Positions 30,099 to 38,020 of a stretch of DNA of 44,496 bases are shown here, in pieces. The stretch is from assembly GCA_964406935.1 (NCBI GenBank), contig CAYOTM010000005.1, forward strand, positions 1-44,496, in the 5' to 3' direction. The stretch's first letter is position 1; each line of letters opens with the position of its first letter. The stretch comes from PWHG01 sp964406935 (GTDB lineage Bacteria > Patescibacteriota > Patescibacteriia > Patescibacteriales > UBA12465). The translations under genes and the position numbers were made by a program. The notes under the pieces were generated by a model. It saw nothing but the letters and a program-made list of their open reading frames with translations, had not been told where the DNA came from and ran no database searches.

Positions 30099-30455
30099 AT
30101 GAATCAGATAAAAAAATTACGAGTCATTAAAGAGCGTCGGCGCGGTCGAGTAAGAGCCAAAGTTAGTGGCACTAGCCAGCGACCACGATTAAATGTTTTT
30201 CGTTCTAATCGAGGATTTTATTTACAAATTATTGATGATAGCCGCGGTCACACTTTAGTTAGCGCTCATAGCAAAGAGTTAACTAAAAAATTTGCTAATC
30301 GCATTGAGCAAGCAACGGCCTTAGGAGAATTATTAGCTGAAAAAGCGGTAGCGAAAAAAATTAAACAAGTGGTTTTCGATCGTTCAGCTTATCGTTATCA
30401 TGGTCGAGTTAAAGCAATTGCTGAGGCCGCTCGGGCTAAAGGCTTAGAATTTTAG
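30099..30455 (+). CDS. rplR: 50S ribosomal protein L18
   Basis: L18 binds 5S rRNA with L5. The 118-residue product has RVRAKVSGTSQRPRLNVFRS, then YLQIIDDSRGHTLVSAHSKE and the C-terminal DRSAYRYHGRVKAIAEAARA, all typical. Length is normal. It lies between rplF and rpsE in the standard spc order. Confidence 0.97.
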   Translation: MNQIKKLRVIKERRRGRVRAKVSGTSQRPRLNVFRSNRGFYLQIIDDSRGHTLVSAHSKELTKKFANRIEQATALGELLAEKAVAKKIKQVVFDRSAYRYHGRVKAIAEAARAKGLEF

Positions 30456-30470
30456 TTTTAAAATTATTAT

Positions 30471-31088
30471 ATGGCAGAAACTAATCAAAAAACCAATACT
30501 CCTGTCCCAGGAGGTGATAAAAAAAGAACTAATCGTTCTGAAGGTAACCGACCAGGCGGTCGGGGTGGCCGATCGGGTGGTCGCGGTGGTCGTGATGACC
30601 GACGTGATGAGTTTGAACAACGCATTCTAGAAGTCGCTCGGGTAACAAGAGTTATGGCTGGTGGCAAACGAATGAATTTTCGGGCTTGCGTGGCGATTGG
30701 TGATAGAAAATCTAGCGTCGGCGTTGGCTTAGGAAAAGGGGCTGATGTGACAATTGCGGTTAATAAAGCCGTTAATCAGGCAAAAAAACAGATGATTAAG
30801 GTGCCGATTGTCAAAGACACTATTCCTCATGAAGTGCGTCAAAAATTCGGGGCAGCGGTTATCTTATTAAAACCGGCCAATCAAGGTAAGGGGGTCATTG
30901 CTGGCGGGGTGATTCGAGCAATTTTAGAACTAGCTGGCATTAAAAATGTGACCAGTAAGATCATGGGTACTAACAATAAGATCAATAATGCTCGTTGTAC
31001 AATTTTAGCTTTAAGTGAATTAAAAACTAGAGGTAAAGGAGATAAATTAGACAAAATTGAAAAAAATAGCGATAATAAACAAGAATAA
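30471..31088 (+). CDS. rpsE: 30S ribosomal protein S5 with RGG-type N-terminal extension
   Basis: S5 contributes to the mRNA entry channel and to decoding accuracy. The core begins near residue 46 with DEFEQRILEVARVTRVMAGG, has NFRACVAIGDRKSSVGVGLG and GVIRAILELAGIKNVTSKIM. The total is 205 residues against 167 in E. coli. The first 45 residues include an arginine/glycine stretch with RGG and GGR repeats (GGRGGRSGGRGGRDDRRD), which can bind RNA and is unlikely to be folded. A short lysine/aspartate tail closes the protein. The next gene is rplO; rpmD (L30), usually between them, is absent. Confidence 0.96.
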   Translation: MAETNQKTNTPVPGGDKKRTNRSEGNRPGGRGGRSGGRGGRDDRRDEFEQRILEVARVTRVMAGGKRMNFRACVAIGDRKSSVGVGLGKGADVTIAVNKAVNQAKKQMIKVPIVKDTIPHEVRQKFGAAVILLKPANQGKGVIAGGVIRAILELAGIKNVTSKIMGTNNKINNARCTILALSELKTRGKGDKLDKIEKNSDNKQE

Positions 31089-31117
31089 AGTTAATAAGCT
31101 TTTGTTTTAATAATTAT

Positions 31118-31534
31118 ATGTTAGCAATTAATAATATCCGATTAGCCACTGGTGCTAAGAAAAAACGTCAAAGAATTGGTCGTGGCAATGCTGCTGGCCA
31201 AGGAACCTATAGTGGTCGCGGTCTTAAAGGTCAAAAAGCTCGATCTGGGGTTAGCAACTTAAAACGTTTAGGAATGCGCGCTCAATTACTTCAAACTCCT
31301 AAGTCGCGGGGCTTTAAATCACTAAAATCTAAAAATCAAGTTGTTAGTATTTTTGACATTAATACTAACTTTAAGGCTGGTGAAGAAGTTAATCCTGAAA
31401 CCTTAGTTGCTAAAAAAATGATTAAGCGAGCAGATTTACCAGTTAAAATTTTAGGCAAAGATAAATTAACAGTTAAGGTTAAGTTTAATCAAGTAGCAAT
31501 GAGTAAAACCTTAGCTGAGCAATTATCTAAATAA
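31118..31534 (+). CDS. rplO: 50S ribosomal protein L15
   Basis: L15 is a late assembly protein of the large subunit. The 138-residue product has KKKRQRIGRGNAAGQGTYSG, then RGLKGQKARSGVSNLKRLGM, and LPKSRGF-like TPKSRGFKSLKSKNQVV. Its N terminus (MLAINNIRLATGAK) replaces the usual LNDLKPAPGS form. The gap to rpsE is only 29 bases, so there is no room for rpmD. secY follows after 28 bases. Confidence 0.96.
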   Translation: MLAINNIRLATGAKKKRQRIGRGNAAGQGTYSGRGLKGQKARSGVSNLKRLGMRAQLLQTPKSRGFKSLKSKNQVVSIFDINTNFKAGEEVNPETLVAKKMIKRADLPVKILGKDKLTVKVKFNQVAMSKTLAEQLSK

Positions 31535-31562
31535 AATTAGACAATAATAATATTCTAATATT

Positions 31563-32834
31563 ATGTTGGCAAAATTAACTCAAATTTGGAAAGTAAGAGA
31601 TCTCCGCGCCAGTATTTTGTTCGTTTTGGGCATGCTGGTGATTTTTCGTTTAGCCGCTCATATTCCGATTCCTGGAGTAGACGCGGTTGCTTTAAAAAAT
31701 CTCTTTGCCGACAATCAAGTTTTAGGTTTAATGAATATTTTTTCTGGTGGTGGGATGGAAAACTTTTCCATTGTGATGATGGGTGTCGCTCCCTATATTA
31801 CCGCTTCAATTATTTTTCAATTATTAGCGATGGTCATTCCGAAACTAGAAGAAATGCAAAAAGAGGAGGCTGGTCGTCAAAAAATTAATATGTGGACCCG
31901 TTGGTTAACGATTCCTTTGGCTTTTATTCAGTCTTACGGAATGATTACTTTACTCAGTCGTTCGAGTGCAGCGATTATTGCTGATTTAAGTACTTTTGAT
32001 TTAGCCTTAGCCCTATTAACCATTACTGCTGGAACTATTTTCCTGATGTGGCTGGGTGAACTTATTTCTGAAAAGAAAATTGGTAACGGAATTTCTTTGT
32101 TAATTTTTGCCGGGATTATTTCTTCCTTGCCGCAACAAGTTAAGCAGTTAATTTTAACTTTTGACATGAGTCAAATTCAGATGTTGGTCGGTTTTGTAAT
32201 TATCGCCATCATTACTATTGTTGGGGTAGTTATTATTAATGAAGGTCAACGCAATATTCCCGTTCAATATGCTCGGCAAATTAGAGGCAATCGCGCCTTT
32301 GGTGGCACCAGTACCCACCTCCCCTTACGAGTCAATATGGCCGGCGTAATGCCGATTATTTTTGCTATTTCCGTGGTCCTATTTCCTCCGATGATTGCCC
32401 AATTTTTTATAGACGCACGCTCTGCCTGGATCGTTAAATTATCAGAATTTACGATTGCTGCTTTTAATAATCAATTAGTTTACGGTATTATTTATTTCTT
32501 ATTAGTCTTTGGTTTTACTTATTTTTATACCGAGGTAGTTTTTCATCCCGACAGAATCGCAGAAAATTTACAAAAACAAGGAGGTTTTATCCCGGGGATT
32601 AGGCCGGGTCGCCACACTAGCGAATATTTGTCTTATACTACTCATCGGATTATTTTAGTGGGCGCCCTCTTTTTAGGCTTAATTGCTATTTTACCGTTGA
32701 TTATGCGGTATTTTACCGGCATTCAATCCTTAGCGATTGGGGGCACCAGCTTATTAATCGTTGTCTCGGTGGTGATTGAAATTGTTAAACAAATTGAATC
32801 TCAGTTGACAATGCGCGAATACGACGGAATTTAA
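31563..32834 (+). CDS. secY: preprotein translocase subunit SecY
   Basis: SecY is the protein-conducting channel of the Sec system. The 423-residue product has about ten membrane segments and the signature FRLAAHIPIPGVDA near residues 27-40, GVAPYITASIIFQLLAM in the next helix, then KRIGNGIS-like KKIGNGISLLIFAGII, INEGQRNIPVQYARQIRG and GGFIPGIRPGRHTSEYL. Length is normal. It closes the ribosomal superoperon and is followed by a terminator; adk, which often comes next, is not here. Confidence 0.98.
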   Translation: MLAKLTQIWKVRDLRASILFVLGMLVIFRLAAHIPIPGVDAVALKNLFADNQVLGLMNIFSGGGMENFSIVMMGVAPYITASIIFQLLAMVIPKLEEMQKEEAGRQKINMWTRWLTIPLAFIQSYGMITLLSRSSAAIIADLSTFDLALALLTITAGTIFLMWLGELISEKKIGNGISLLIFAGIISSLPQQVKQLILTFDMSQIQMLVGFVIIAIITIVGVVIINEGQRNIPVQYARQIRGNRAFGGTSTHLPLRVNMAGVMPIIFAISVVLFPPMIAQFFIDARSAWIVKLSEFTIAAFNNQLVYGIIYFLLVFGFTYFYTEVVFHPDRIAENLQKQGGFIPGIRPGRHTSEYLSYTTHRIILVGALFLGLIAILPLIMRYFTGIQSLAIGGTSLLIVVSVVIEIVKQIESQLTMREYDGI

Positions 32835-32858
32835 TAATTATTAGCAAAAATTTACTTT

Positions 32859-32896
32859 ATCCGGTTAGGGAAGCACGTGGCCTTAACCGGATTTTT
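32859..32896 (+). terminator. intrinsic terminator after secY
   Basis: ATCCGGTTA (32859-32867) pairs exactly with TAACCGGAT (32884-32892), and two more G-C pairs can form inside past a bulged T. A run of five Ts (32892-32896) follows. The stem is GC-rich for this genome. It ends the str-S10-spc unit and lies directly beside the next promoter. Confidence 0.82.
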
Positions 32897-32897
32897 A

Positions 32898-32906
32898 TGT
32901 TATAAT
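32898..32906 (+). promoter_or_regulatory. extended -10 promoter for the 32935 gene and map operon
   Basis: TGTTATAAT: TGn and a perfect TATAAT (32901-32906), identical over nine bases to the element at 15891. The -35 region falls in the secY terminator stem and shows no consensus. The predicted start lies near 32913, about 20 bases before the ATG at 32935. Confidence 0.6.
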
Positions 32907-32934
32907 ATAGGAAAATAAGGCTTATTTTAATTTT

Positions 32935-33234
32935 ATGCCCGTCCAATCTTTTGCTCAAAAAGTTAAACAAACTAGCAATTATCGCTTGGAGCGCGAACTT
33001 AATTCCTTTGTCTTTAATCATCGTAGTTTTCGTAATTTAAGCCCAAGCGACCGGAAAATTTTATTAGAGTTGTTGGAGAAATATCGTCAACTGGCGGTGC
33101 GGGGTCGACCAATTACTGATTATAGCATTAGGCGAGATATCTCTAGTTTGCATACTAAGCGCATTAGTTTGGGTTTAACCCGGAAAGATATTGACGATAT
33201 TCGCGATATTTTAAATGCTTTTAAAACCCATTAA
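32935..33234 (+). CDS. unrecognised 99-residue basic helical protein
   Basis: I do not recognise it. It is basic, with many arginines, and looks fully helical: SFAQKVKQTSNYRLERELN, FVFNHRSFRNLSPSDRKIL, LELLEKYRQLAVRG, then DISSLHTKRISLGLTRKDID and DIRDILNAFKTH. There is no cysteine, signal peptide or membrane segment. It is the first gene after an extended -10 promoter and lies 6 bases before map, where adk is often found between secY and map. It bears no resemblance to adenylate kinase. Nucleic-acid binding is a guess from its charge only. Confidence 0.75.
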   Translation: MPVQSFAQKVKQTSNYRLERELNSFVFNHRSFRNLSPSDRKILLELLEKYRQLAVRGRPITDYSIRRDISSLHTKRISLGLTRKDIDDIRDILNAFKTH

Positions 33235-33240
33235 TTATTT

Positions 33241-34074
33241 ATGACTACCATTAAACAGGCGGAGGAAATTTTAGTTCTTTCTCAAGGCGGGAAAATATTG
33301 GCTGGTATCTTACAGCAGCTAGTTAATTTACTAAAACCCGGGACCTCGACTTTAGAAATTGAAAATTTAGCTAATAAACTGATTGCTCAGGCGGGCGGTC
33401 GGCCGGCTTTTTTAAACTATCCTTTAGCTAATAATTTATCATTTCCCTCAGCAGTTTGCGCTTCTTTTAACAATGAAGTTGTTCATGGCTCTACTTTGCC
33501 TCCGCGAATTATTAAGAGCGGTGATATTGTTGATTTAGATATTGGGATGGAGTGGCCAGTTGATCCTGAGCTAAGAAGTAAATTAAATTTACCAGTCAAT
33601 CATTATTCAGCAGGGGGTGGTTTTTATACGGATACTTGTGTAACGGTAGCGATCGGTAAGGTTAGTCAAGAGGCTAAAAATTTAATTAAAGTCACGCAAC
33701 AATGCTTAGACCAAGCGATTAAAATTATTAAACCGGGAACGACTCTTTATGAAATTGGTGCTTCGATTGAAAAAATTGCCCGACTAGCTGGTTATGGCGT
33801 GGTCAAGGATTTTGTTGGTCATGGAGTGGGTTATTTGGCCCATGAAGAGCCGGACATTTATAATTATGCAATTAATCCTAATTCTTCAGTTAATATATCT
33901 TTAGAAGCTGGCATGGTTATTGCCATTGAGCCGATGATTAATTTAGGAACTGATAGGGTTAAAATGGCCTCTAACGGCTACACTGTCCTGACGGCTGATA
34001 ATAGTTTAAGCGCTCATTTTGAGCACACTATTGCGGTTACTGAGTCTGGCTTTAAAGTGTTAACTCAAGCTTAA
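33241..34074 (+). CDS. map: type I methionine aminopeptidase with an insertion
   Basis: MAP removes the initiator methionine from new proteins. The 277-residue product has all the expected catalytic residues: H82 (NEVVHG), metal ligands D100 (VDLD), D131 (YTDT), H194 (VGHGVG), E230 (AIEPM) and E261 (FEHT). Between the first two aspartates the normal spacing of about eleven is thirty-one here, owing to an insertion of about 20 residues (around 103-124, WPVDPELRSKLNLPVNHYS) on the active-site rim. There is no N-terminal zinc-finger domain. ruvX begins two bases after the stop. Confidence 0.94.
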   Translation: MTTIKQAEEILVLSQGGKILAGILQQLVNLLKPGTSTLEIENLANKLIAQAGGRPAFLNYPLANNLSFPSAVCASFNNEVVHGSTLPPRIIKSGDIVDLDIGMEWPVDPELRSKLNLPVNHYSAGGGFYTDTCVTVAIGKVSQEAKNLIKVTQQCLDQAIKIIKPGTTLYEIGASIEKIARLAGYGVVKDFVGHGVGYLAHEEPDIYNYAINPNSSVNISLEAGMVIAIEPMINLGTDRVKMASNGYTVLTADNSLSAHFEHTIAVTESGFKVLTQA

Positions 34075-34076
34075 TT

Positions 34077-34472
34077 ATGGCAGAAATAATCAACCATCTT
34101 AATAGTTATTTAGGGATTGATTGGGGGCAGGCGAGAATTGGCTTGGCCCTAGCTGATTATGAAACTAAGTTAGCCCTACCTTTTAAAACCGTTAAAAATT
34201 TAACGGAGATTTTAGCGGTGATTGATCAAGAAAATATCGATCTGATTGTTTTAGGTAAGCCTCTAAAATTATCTGGTCAAGCGGATTTAAATAGCGAGTT
34301 TACTCAGTTCTATCAAGCCTTAGAAAAAAATAGTTCAGCCCCGATTGTTTTAATGGACGAGCGTTTAACTAGCAAAGTTTATAACTTTAGTCAGCAAACT
34401 AGTAAAGCCAATCGAGATCAATTAGCGGCTAGTCGCTTACTTCAAGACTATCTTGATAGTCAAGTAAATTAA
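34077..34472 (+). CDS. ruvX: RuvX/YqgF family RNase H-fold nuclease
   Basis: YqgF/RuvX proteins have an RNase H fold; members are linked to 16S rRNA 5' processing and to Holliday junction resolution. The 131-residue product has the YLGIDWGQARIGLALAD motif (D15), the VLGKPLKLSG segment, MDERLTSK (D94, E95) and the C-terminal RDQLAASRLLQDYL (D114), so all the acidic residues are in place. It follows map by 2 bases and is followed by recO after 9 bases. Confidence 0.92.
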   Translation: MAEIINHLNSYLGIDWGQARIGLALADYETKLALPFKTVKNLTEILAVIDQENIDLIVLGKPLKLSGQADLNSEFTQFYQALEKNSSAPIVLMDERLTSKVYNFSQQTSKANRDQLAASRLLQDYLDSQVN

Positions 34473-34481
34473 AATTTTTCT

Positions 34482-35207
34482 ATGACCTCTAATTTTTCTG
34501 GTCCGGCGATTATTTTAGAAAGGCAAGCTTATCGTGAACATGATCTTCTAGTCACCCTATATAGTCAAAATGCCGGTAAGCTTACCTTATTAGCGCGGGG
34601 AGGAAAAAAATTAAGCTCTAAATTAGCGGCTCACGTTGAGCCCTTGTCACTGGTTGAGGTCTTAATTATTCCTGGCCGCGGTTTTGATTATTTAGCCTCG
34701 GCCATTACTAAAGACGCCTTGGCTGATCTTAAAAATGATTGGTTTAAACTAAAAGTCGCTGGCCAAGCAATTAATATTTTCAAACAATCGGTTAAAGATA
34801 ATCAAACTGATCTTCAGCTTTTTACTTTTTTACAAACTTGGTTAAGCGCCTTATCACAGTCAACTAATCAACAGGGAGGGGATTTTTCTGAGACTCAAGC
34901 GAATATTTTTTTAATTCATTTTCTTTTAAAATTAATTGACCTTTTAGGTTATCGACCAGTTTTAAAAACTTGTGTTGTTTGCCAACGAAAATTATCGGCT
35001 GGTAAACAATTATTTGATTTTCAGTTGGGGGGCTTAGTTTGTCAACGCCATTTAACAACTGACCGCTCTCAATCACTGGTTATGTCGGAAAACTGTGTTA
35101 AATTATTACGTTTTTGGCAATTTTCTAATAAAGCGATTATTATTCCTCAATCTTTAGTTAGGGAAGCAACTAATTTTTTATTGACTTTTTGGCGTTACTA
35201 TCATTGA
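34482..35207 (+). CDS. recO: DNA repair protein RecO
   Basis: RecO works with RecR (and RecF) to load RecA on single-stranded DNA. The 241-residue product has an N-terminal OB fold (AIILERQAYREHDLLVTLYS, then KLTLLARGGKKLSSKLAAH) and a helical C-terminal domain with a zinc-type set of cysteines and a histidine: C164, C167, C187, H190 (CVVC and CQRH). Length is normal. It ends in TGA. The gap to aspS is 107 bases; a TTGACA overlaps the recO stop but lacks a matching -10. Confidence 0.9.
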   Translation: MTSNFSGPAIILERQAYREHDLLVTLYSQNAGKLTLLARGGKKLSSKLAAHVEPLSLVEVLIIPGRGFDYLASAITKDALADLKNDWFKLKVAGQAINIFKQSVKDNQTDLQLFTFLQTWLSALSQSTNQQGGDFSETQANIFLIHFLLKLIDLLGYRPVLKTCVVCQRKLSAGKQLFDFQLGGLVCQRHLTTDRSQSLVMSENCVKLLRFWQFSNKAIIIPQSLVREATNFLLTFWRYYH

Positions 35208-35314
35208 CAAAATACTCTAAAATAATTGAAATTATTGGCTTGCTTAAACTCTAAAAATCAGTTAATATTTAGTTAAAGACTGCTCGTGTTCTGTTTATTT
35301 TTTTATTTAAATTT

Positions 35315-36619
35315 ATGTCTAGAATTTTAATTGAAGAAGCTAAAAAACAAGCTAGTGGCCAAGTATCATTAGCCGGCTTTGTTCATAATCTGCGCCAACA
35401 CAAAAGTGTGGCCTTTCTTGACCTGCGAGATTTGAGCGGTCAAATACAAGTGGTGATAGAAGAAGGCTCGCCCGCTTTTTTACAATTAAAAAACTTGTCT
35501 TTAGAGAGTGTGGTCGCGGTGGCTGGTCGCTTACAACCAAAAATGGCTAAAAAAGGACAAGAAAATTCTCTGCCAGATTATGAATTATTAGCGGACAATC
35601 TACAAGTTTTATCAGCGGCTGATGAAAATTTACCAATTTCTGTTTTAAATAAAGTTGATAATTTGGCTCGCCAAGAACTGCGCTTTAATTGGCGTTGGCT
35701 TGATTTGCGTCAACCTGAACATCAATTAATTTTTAAAGTTTGGACTAAATTTGAGGAAGCTTGGCGCCAAGAATTTTTGCGTCAAAATTTTATTCAAATT
35801 TATTCCCCTTCTTTAATGAGCACGGCCAGCGAAAGTGGGGCCGAAGTTTTTGCTGTTAAATATTTTGATCGCCAGGCTTACTTAGCTCAATCGCCTCAAT
35901 TTTATAAACAAATGGCCATGGCTTCTGGCTTGGAAAAAGTATTTACGATTGGTCCGGTTTTTCGGGCGGAGGCCTCCTTTACCAATCGCCACCTAACCGA
36001 ATTTATTGGTTGGGATTTTGAAGTCTCCTATATTGATTCTCATTTAGAAGTGATGGCGATTGAAGAAAAATTAATTATTGCTGGTTTTGAAAAATTGGTG
36101 ACTGATTTAGATTTAAAATTAGAGATTCCCACTGCCCCTTTCCCTCGATTAACCCTAGCTGACGCTAAGAAAAAATTATTAGCGGCCGGTGTTTCCGGGG
36201 ATAAGAAATTTGATTTATCACCAGAAGAAGAACGAGAGATTTGTCGCTTAATCAAGGAAGAGACTGGTCATGATTTTGTTTTTATTACTGATTATCCCAT
36301 CGCTGCTCGCCCCTTTTATCATATGCGTTACACTGACCAGCCAGAAATTACTAAAAGTTTTGATCTTCTTTATCGAGGGATTGAGGTAACTACCGGTTCT
36401 CAACGAGAACATCGAGTTGATGTTTTAATTAAACAAGCTACTGAGAAGGGAATTAACCTTGAGGAGATTGCTGATTATTTAAATTTTTTCCGCTACGGCT
36501 GTCCGCCTCATGGTGGGGCCGGGATTGGTCCGGGTCGCTTAATTATGAAAATTTTAAATTACGACAACATTAAAGAGGTTTGTTTTTTACCTCGCGATGT
36601 CCGTCGTTTAAAACCTTAA
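35315..36619 (+). CDS. aspS: aspartyl-tRNA synthetase, archaeal-type (AspRS2)
   Basis: It charges tRNA with aspartate. The product has 434 residues, with an N-terminal OB-fold anticodon-binding domain (about 15-105; GFVHNLRQHKSVAFLDLRDL) and a class II core. Motif 2 is GPVFRAEASFTNRHLTEF and motif 3 is GGAGIGPGRLIMKIL. It lacks the roughly 100-residue GAD insertion of bacterial AspRS (about 590 residues), and its LAQSPQFYKQMAMASG segment and short end are those of the archaeal/eukaryotic form. Such enzymes may be discriminating or not; AsnRS lies next door, so tRNA-Asn can be charged directly. asnS begins one base after the stop. Confidence 0.93.
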   Translation: MSRILIEEAKKQASGQVSLAGFVHNLRQHKSVAFLDLRDLSGQIQVVIEEGSPAFLQLKNLSLESVVAVAGRLQPKMAKKGQENSLPDYELLADNLQVLSAADENLPISVLNKVDNLARQELRFNWRWLDLRQPEHQLIFKVWTKFEEAWRQEFLRQNFIQIYSPSLMSTASESGAEVFAVKYFDRQAYLAQSPQFYKQMAMASGLEKVFTIGPVFRAEASFTNRHLTEFIGWDFEVSYIDSHLEVMAIEEKLIIAGFEKLVTDLDLKLEIPTAPFPRLTLADAKKKLLAAGVSGDKKFDLSPEEEREICRLIKEETGHDFVFITDYPIAARPFYHMRYTDQPEITKSFDLLYRGIEVTTGSQREHRVDVLIKQATEKGINLEEIADYLNFFRYGCPPHGGAGIGPGRLIMKILNYDNIKEVCFLPRDVRRLKP

Positions 36620-36620
36620 T

Positions 36621-38012
36621 ATGGAATACTTAACTATTAAAAAAATTTATCGTCAACCGGAAAAATATTTGCAAACTACGATTAATATCGCGGGTTGGGT
36701 AAGAACGGTTCGCTCATCAAAAGAACAATCTTTCATGGAAATTAATGACGGCTCTTTTTTTAATAGTTTACAAGTAGTTTTTAATAACGAGTTAGCTAAT
36801 TTTTTAGAGATTGTAAAGTTGGGACCAGGAGCTTCAGTCACCGTTAAGGGCCAGTTAGTGCCTTCGCCAGCCACTGGTCAAGCCTTTGAACTTCAAGCCA
36901 GCGAAATTATTTTAATTGGTGATTCACCAACTGATTATCCCTTGCAAAAAAAGCGTCACAGTTTTGAATTTTTACGAGAAATTGCTCACCTAAGACCGCG
37001 CGGTAACACCTTTTCGGCAGTTTTTCGTCTGCGTTCAGTTCTTAGTTTAGCGATTCATGATTTTTTTAAGCAGGAGGGCTTTGTTTATGTTCATACCCCA
37101 ATTATTTCTTCCAGCGACTGTGAGGGTGCTGGGGAAATGTTTCAAGTAACTACCCTTAACTTAAAACAGGTACCCTTAACTGATAAACAAGAGGTTGATT
37201 TTAGCCAGGATTATTTTGGTCAGCCAGCCGGCCTAACTGTTAGTGGTCAACTCCAATCAGAAGCGTTAATTGCTGGCTTAAATAAAGTTTATACTTTTGG
37301 GCCAACTTTTCGAGCGGAAAATTCCAACACCACTCGCCATGCTTCTGAATTTTGGATGATTGAACCAGAAATGGCTTGGTGTGATTTAAATGATGACATG
37401 GATTTAGCTGAAAAGATGATTAAATATTTAATTAAAACTGCTTTTGAAGAACTGCCGGAAGAAATGGAATTTTTCAATAAATTTATTGACAATCAACTAA
37501 CTGATCGCCTGCAAGCAATTTTGCAAGCTGATTTTGAGCGTTTAAGTTATACTGAGGCGGTTAAATTATTAATTGACAGTCAACAGAAATTTCAATATCC
37601 AGTTTCCTGGGGAATTGATTTGCAGACCGAACACGAACGTTATCTAACTGAACAAATTTTTAAGAAACCAGTTTTTGTGACCGATTATCCTAAAGATATC
37701 AAAGCTTTTTATATGCGCCAAAACGATGACGGAAAAACAGTCGCTGCTACTGATTTATTAGTTCCGGTAATTGGTGAGATTATTGGTGGCAGTCAACGTG
37801 AGGAGCGCTATCCAGTGCTCTTGGCTCGCCTGGAGTCCCTAGGCTTGAAGGCAGAGGATTATTGGTGGTATCTTGACTTGCGACGCTTTGGTACGGTTCC
37901 CCACTCTGGTTTTGGTTTAGGCTTTGAGCGTTTAATAATGTATTTATCAGGGATGGCTAATATTCGGGACGTGCTACCATTTCCGCGAACCCCGAAAAAT
38001 GCTGACTTTTAA
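36621..38012 (+). CDS. asnS: asparaginyl-tRNA synthetase
   Basis: It charges tRNA-Asn with asparagine. The 463-residue product has an OB-fold domain (INIAGWVRTVRSSKEQSFME near residues 22-41) and the class II core. RHSFEFLREIAHLRPRGNTF (motif 1 region), FGPTFRAENSNTTRHASEFW (motif 2) and GFGLGFERLIMYLSGM (motif 3) are typical of AsnRS. The length is that of bacterial AsnRS. It follows aspS by one base and shares its fold; tRNA-Asn itself is found at the end of the window. Confidence 0.95.
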   Translation: MEYLTIKKIYRQPEKYLQTTINIAGWVRTVRSSKEQSFMEINDGSFFNSLQVVFNNELANFLEIVKLGPGASVTVKGQLVPSPATGQAFELQASEIILIGDSPTDYPLQKKRHSFEFLREIAHLRPRGNTFSAVFRLRSVLSLAIHDFFKQEGFVYVHTPIISSSDCEGAGEMFQVTTLNLKQVPLTDKQEVDFSQDYFGQPAGLTVSGQLQSEALIAGLNKVYTFGPTFRAENSNTTRHASEFWMIEPEMAWCDLNDDMDLAEKMIKYLIKTAFEELPEEMEFFNKFIDNQLTDRLQAILQADFERLSYTEAVKLLIDSQQKFQYPVSWGIDLQTEHERYLTEQIFKKPVFVTDYPKDIKAFYMRQNDDGKTVAATDLLVPVIGEIIGGSQREERYPVLLARLESLGLKAEDYWWYLDLRRFGTVPHSGFGLGFERLIMYLSGMANIRDVLPFPRTPKNADF

Positions 38013-38020
38013 CTTTACTT

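Noticed and set aside
35204..35232. Promoter before aspS (TTGACA at 35204-35209)
   Set aside because: No acceptable -10 at 15-19 bases; the hexamer overlaps the recO stop and may be chance.
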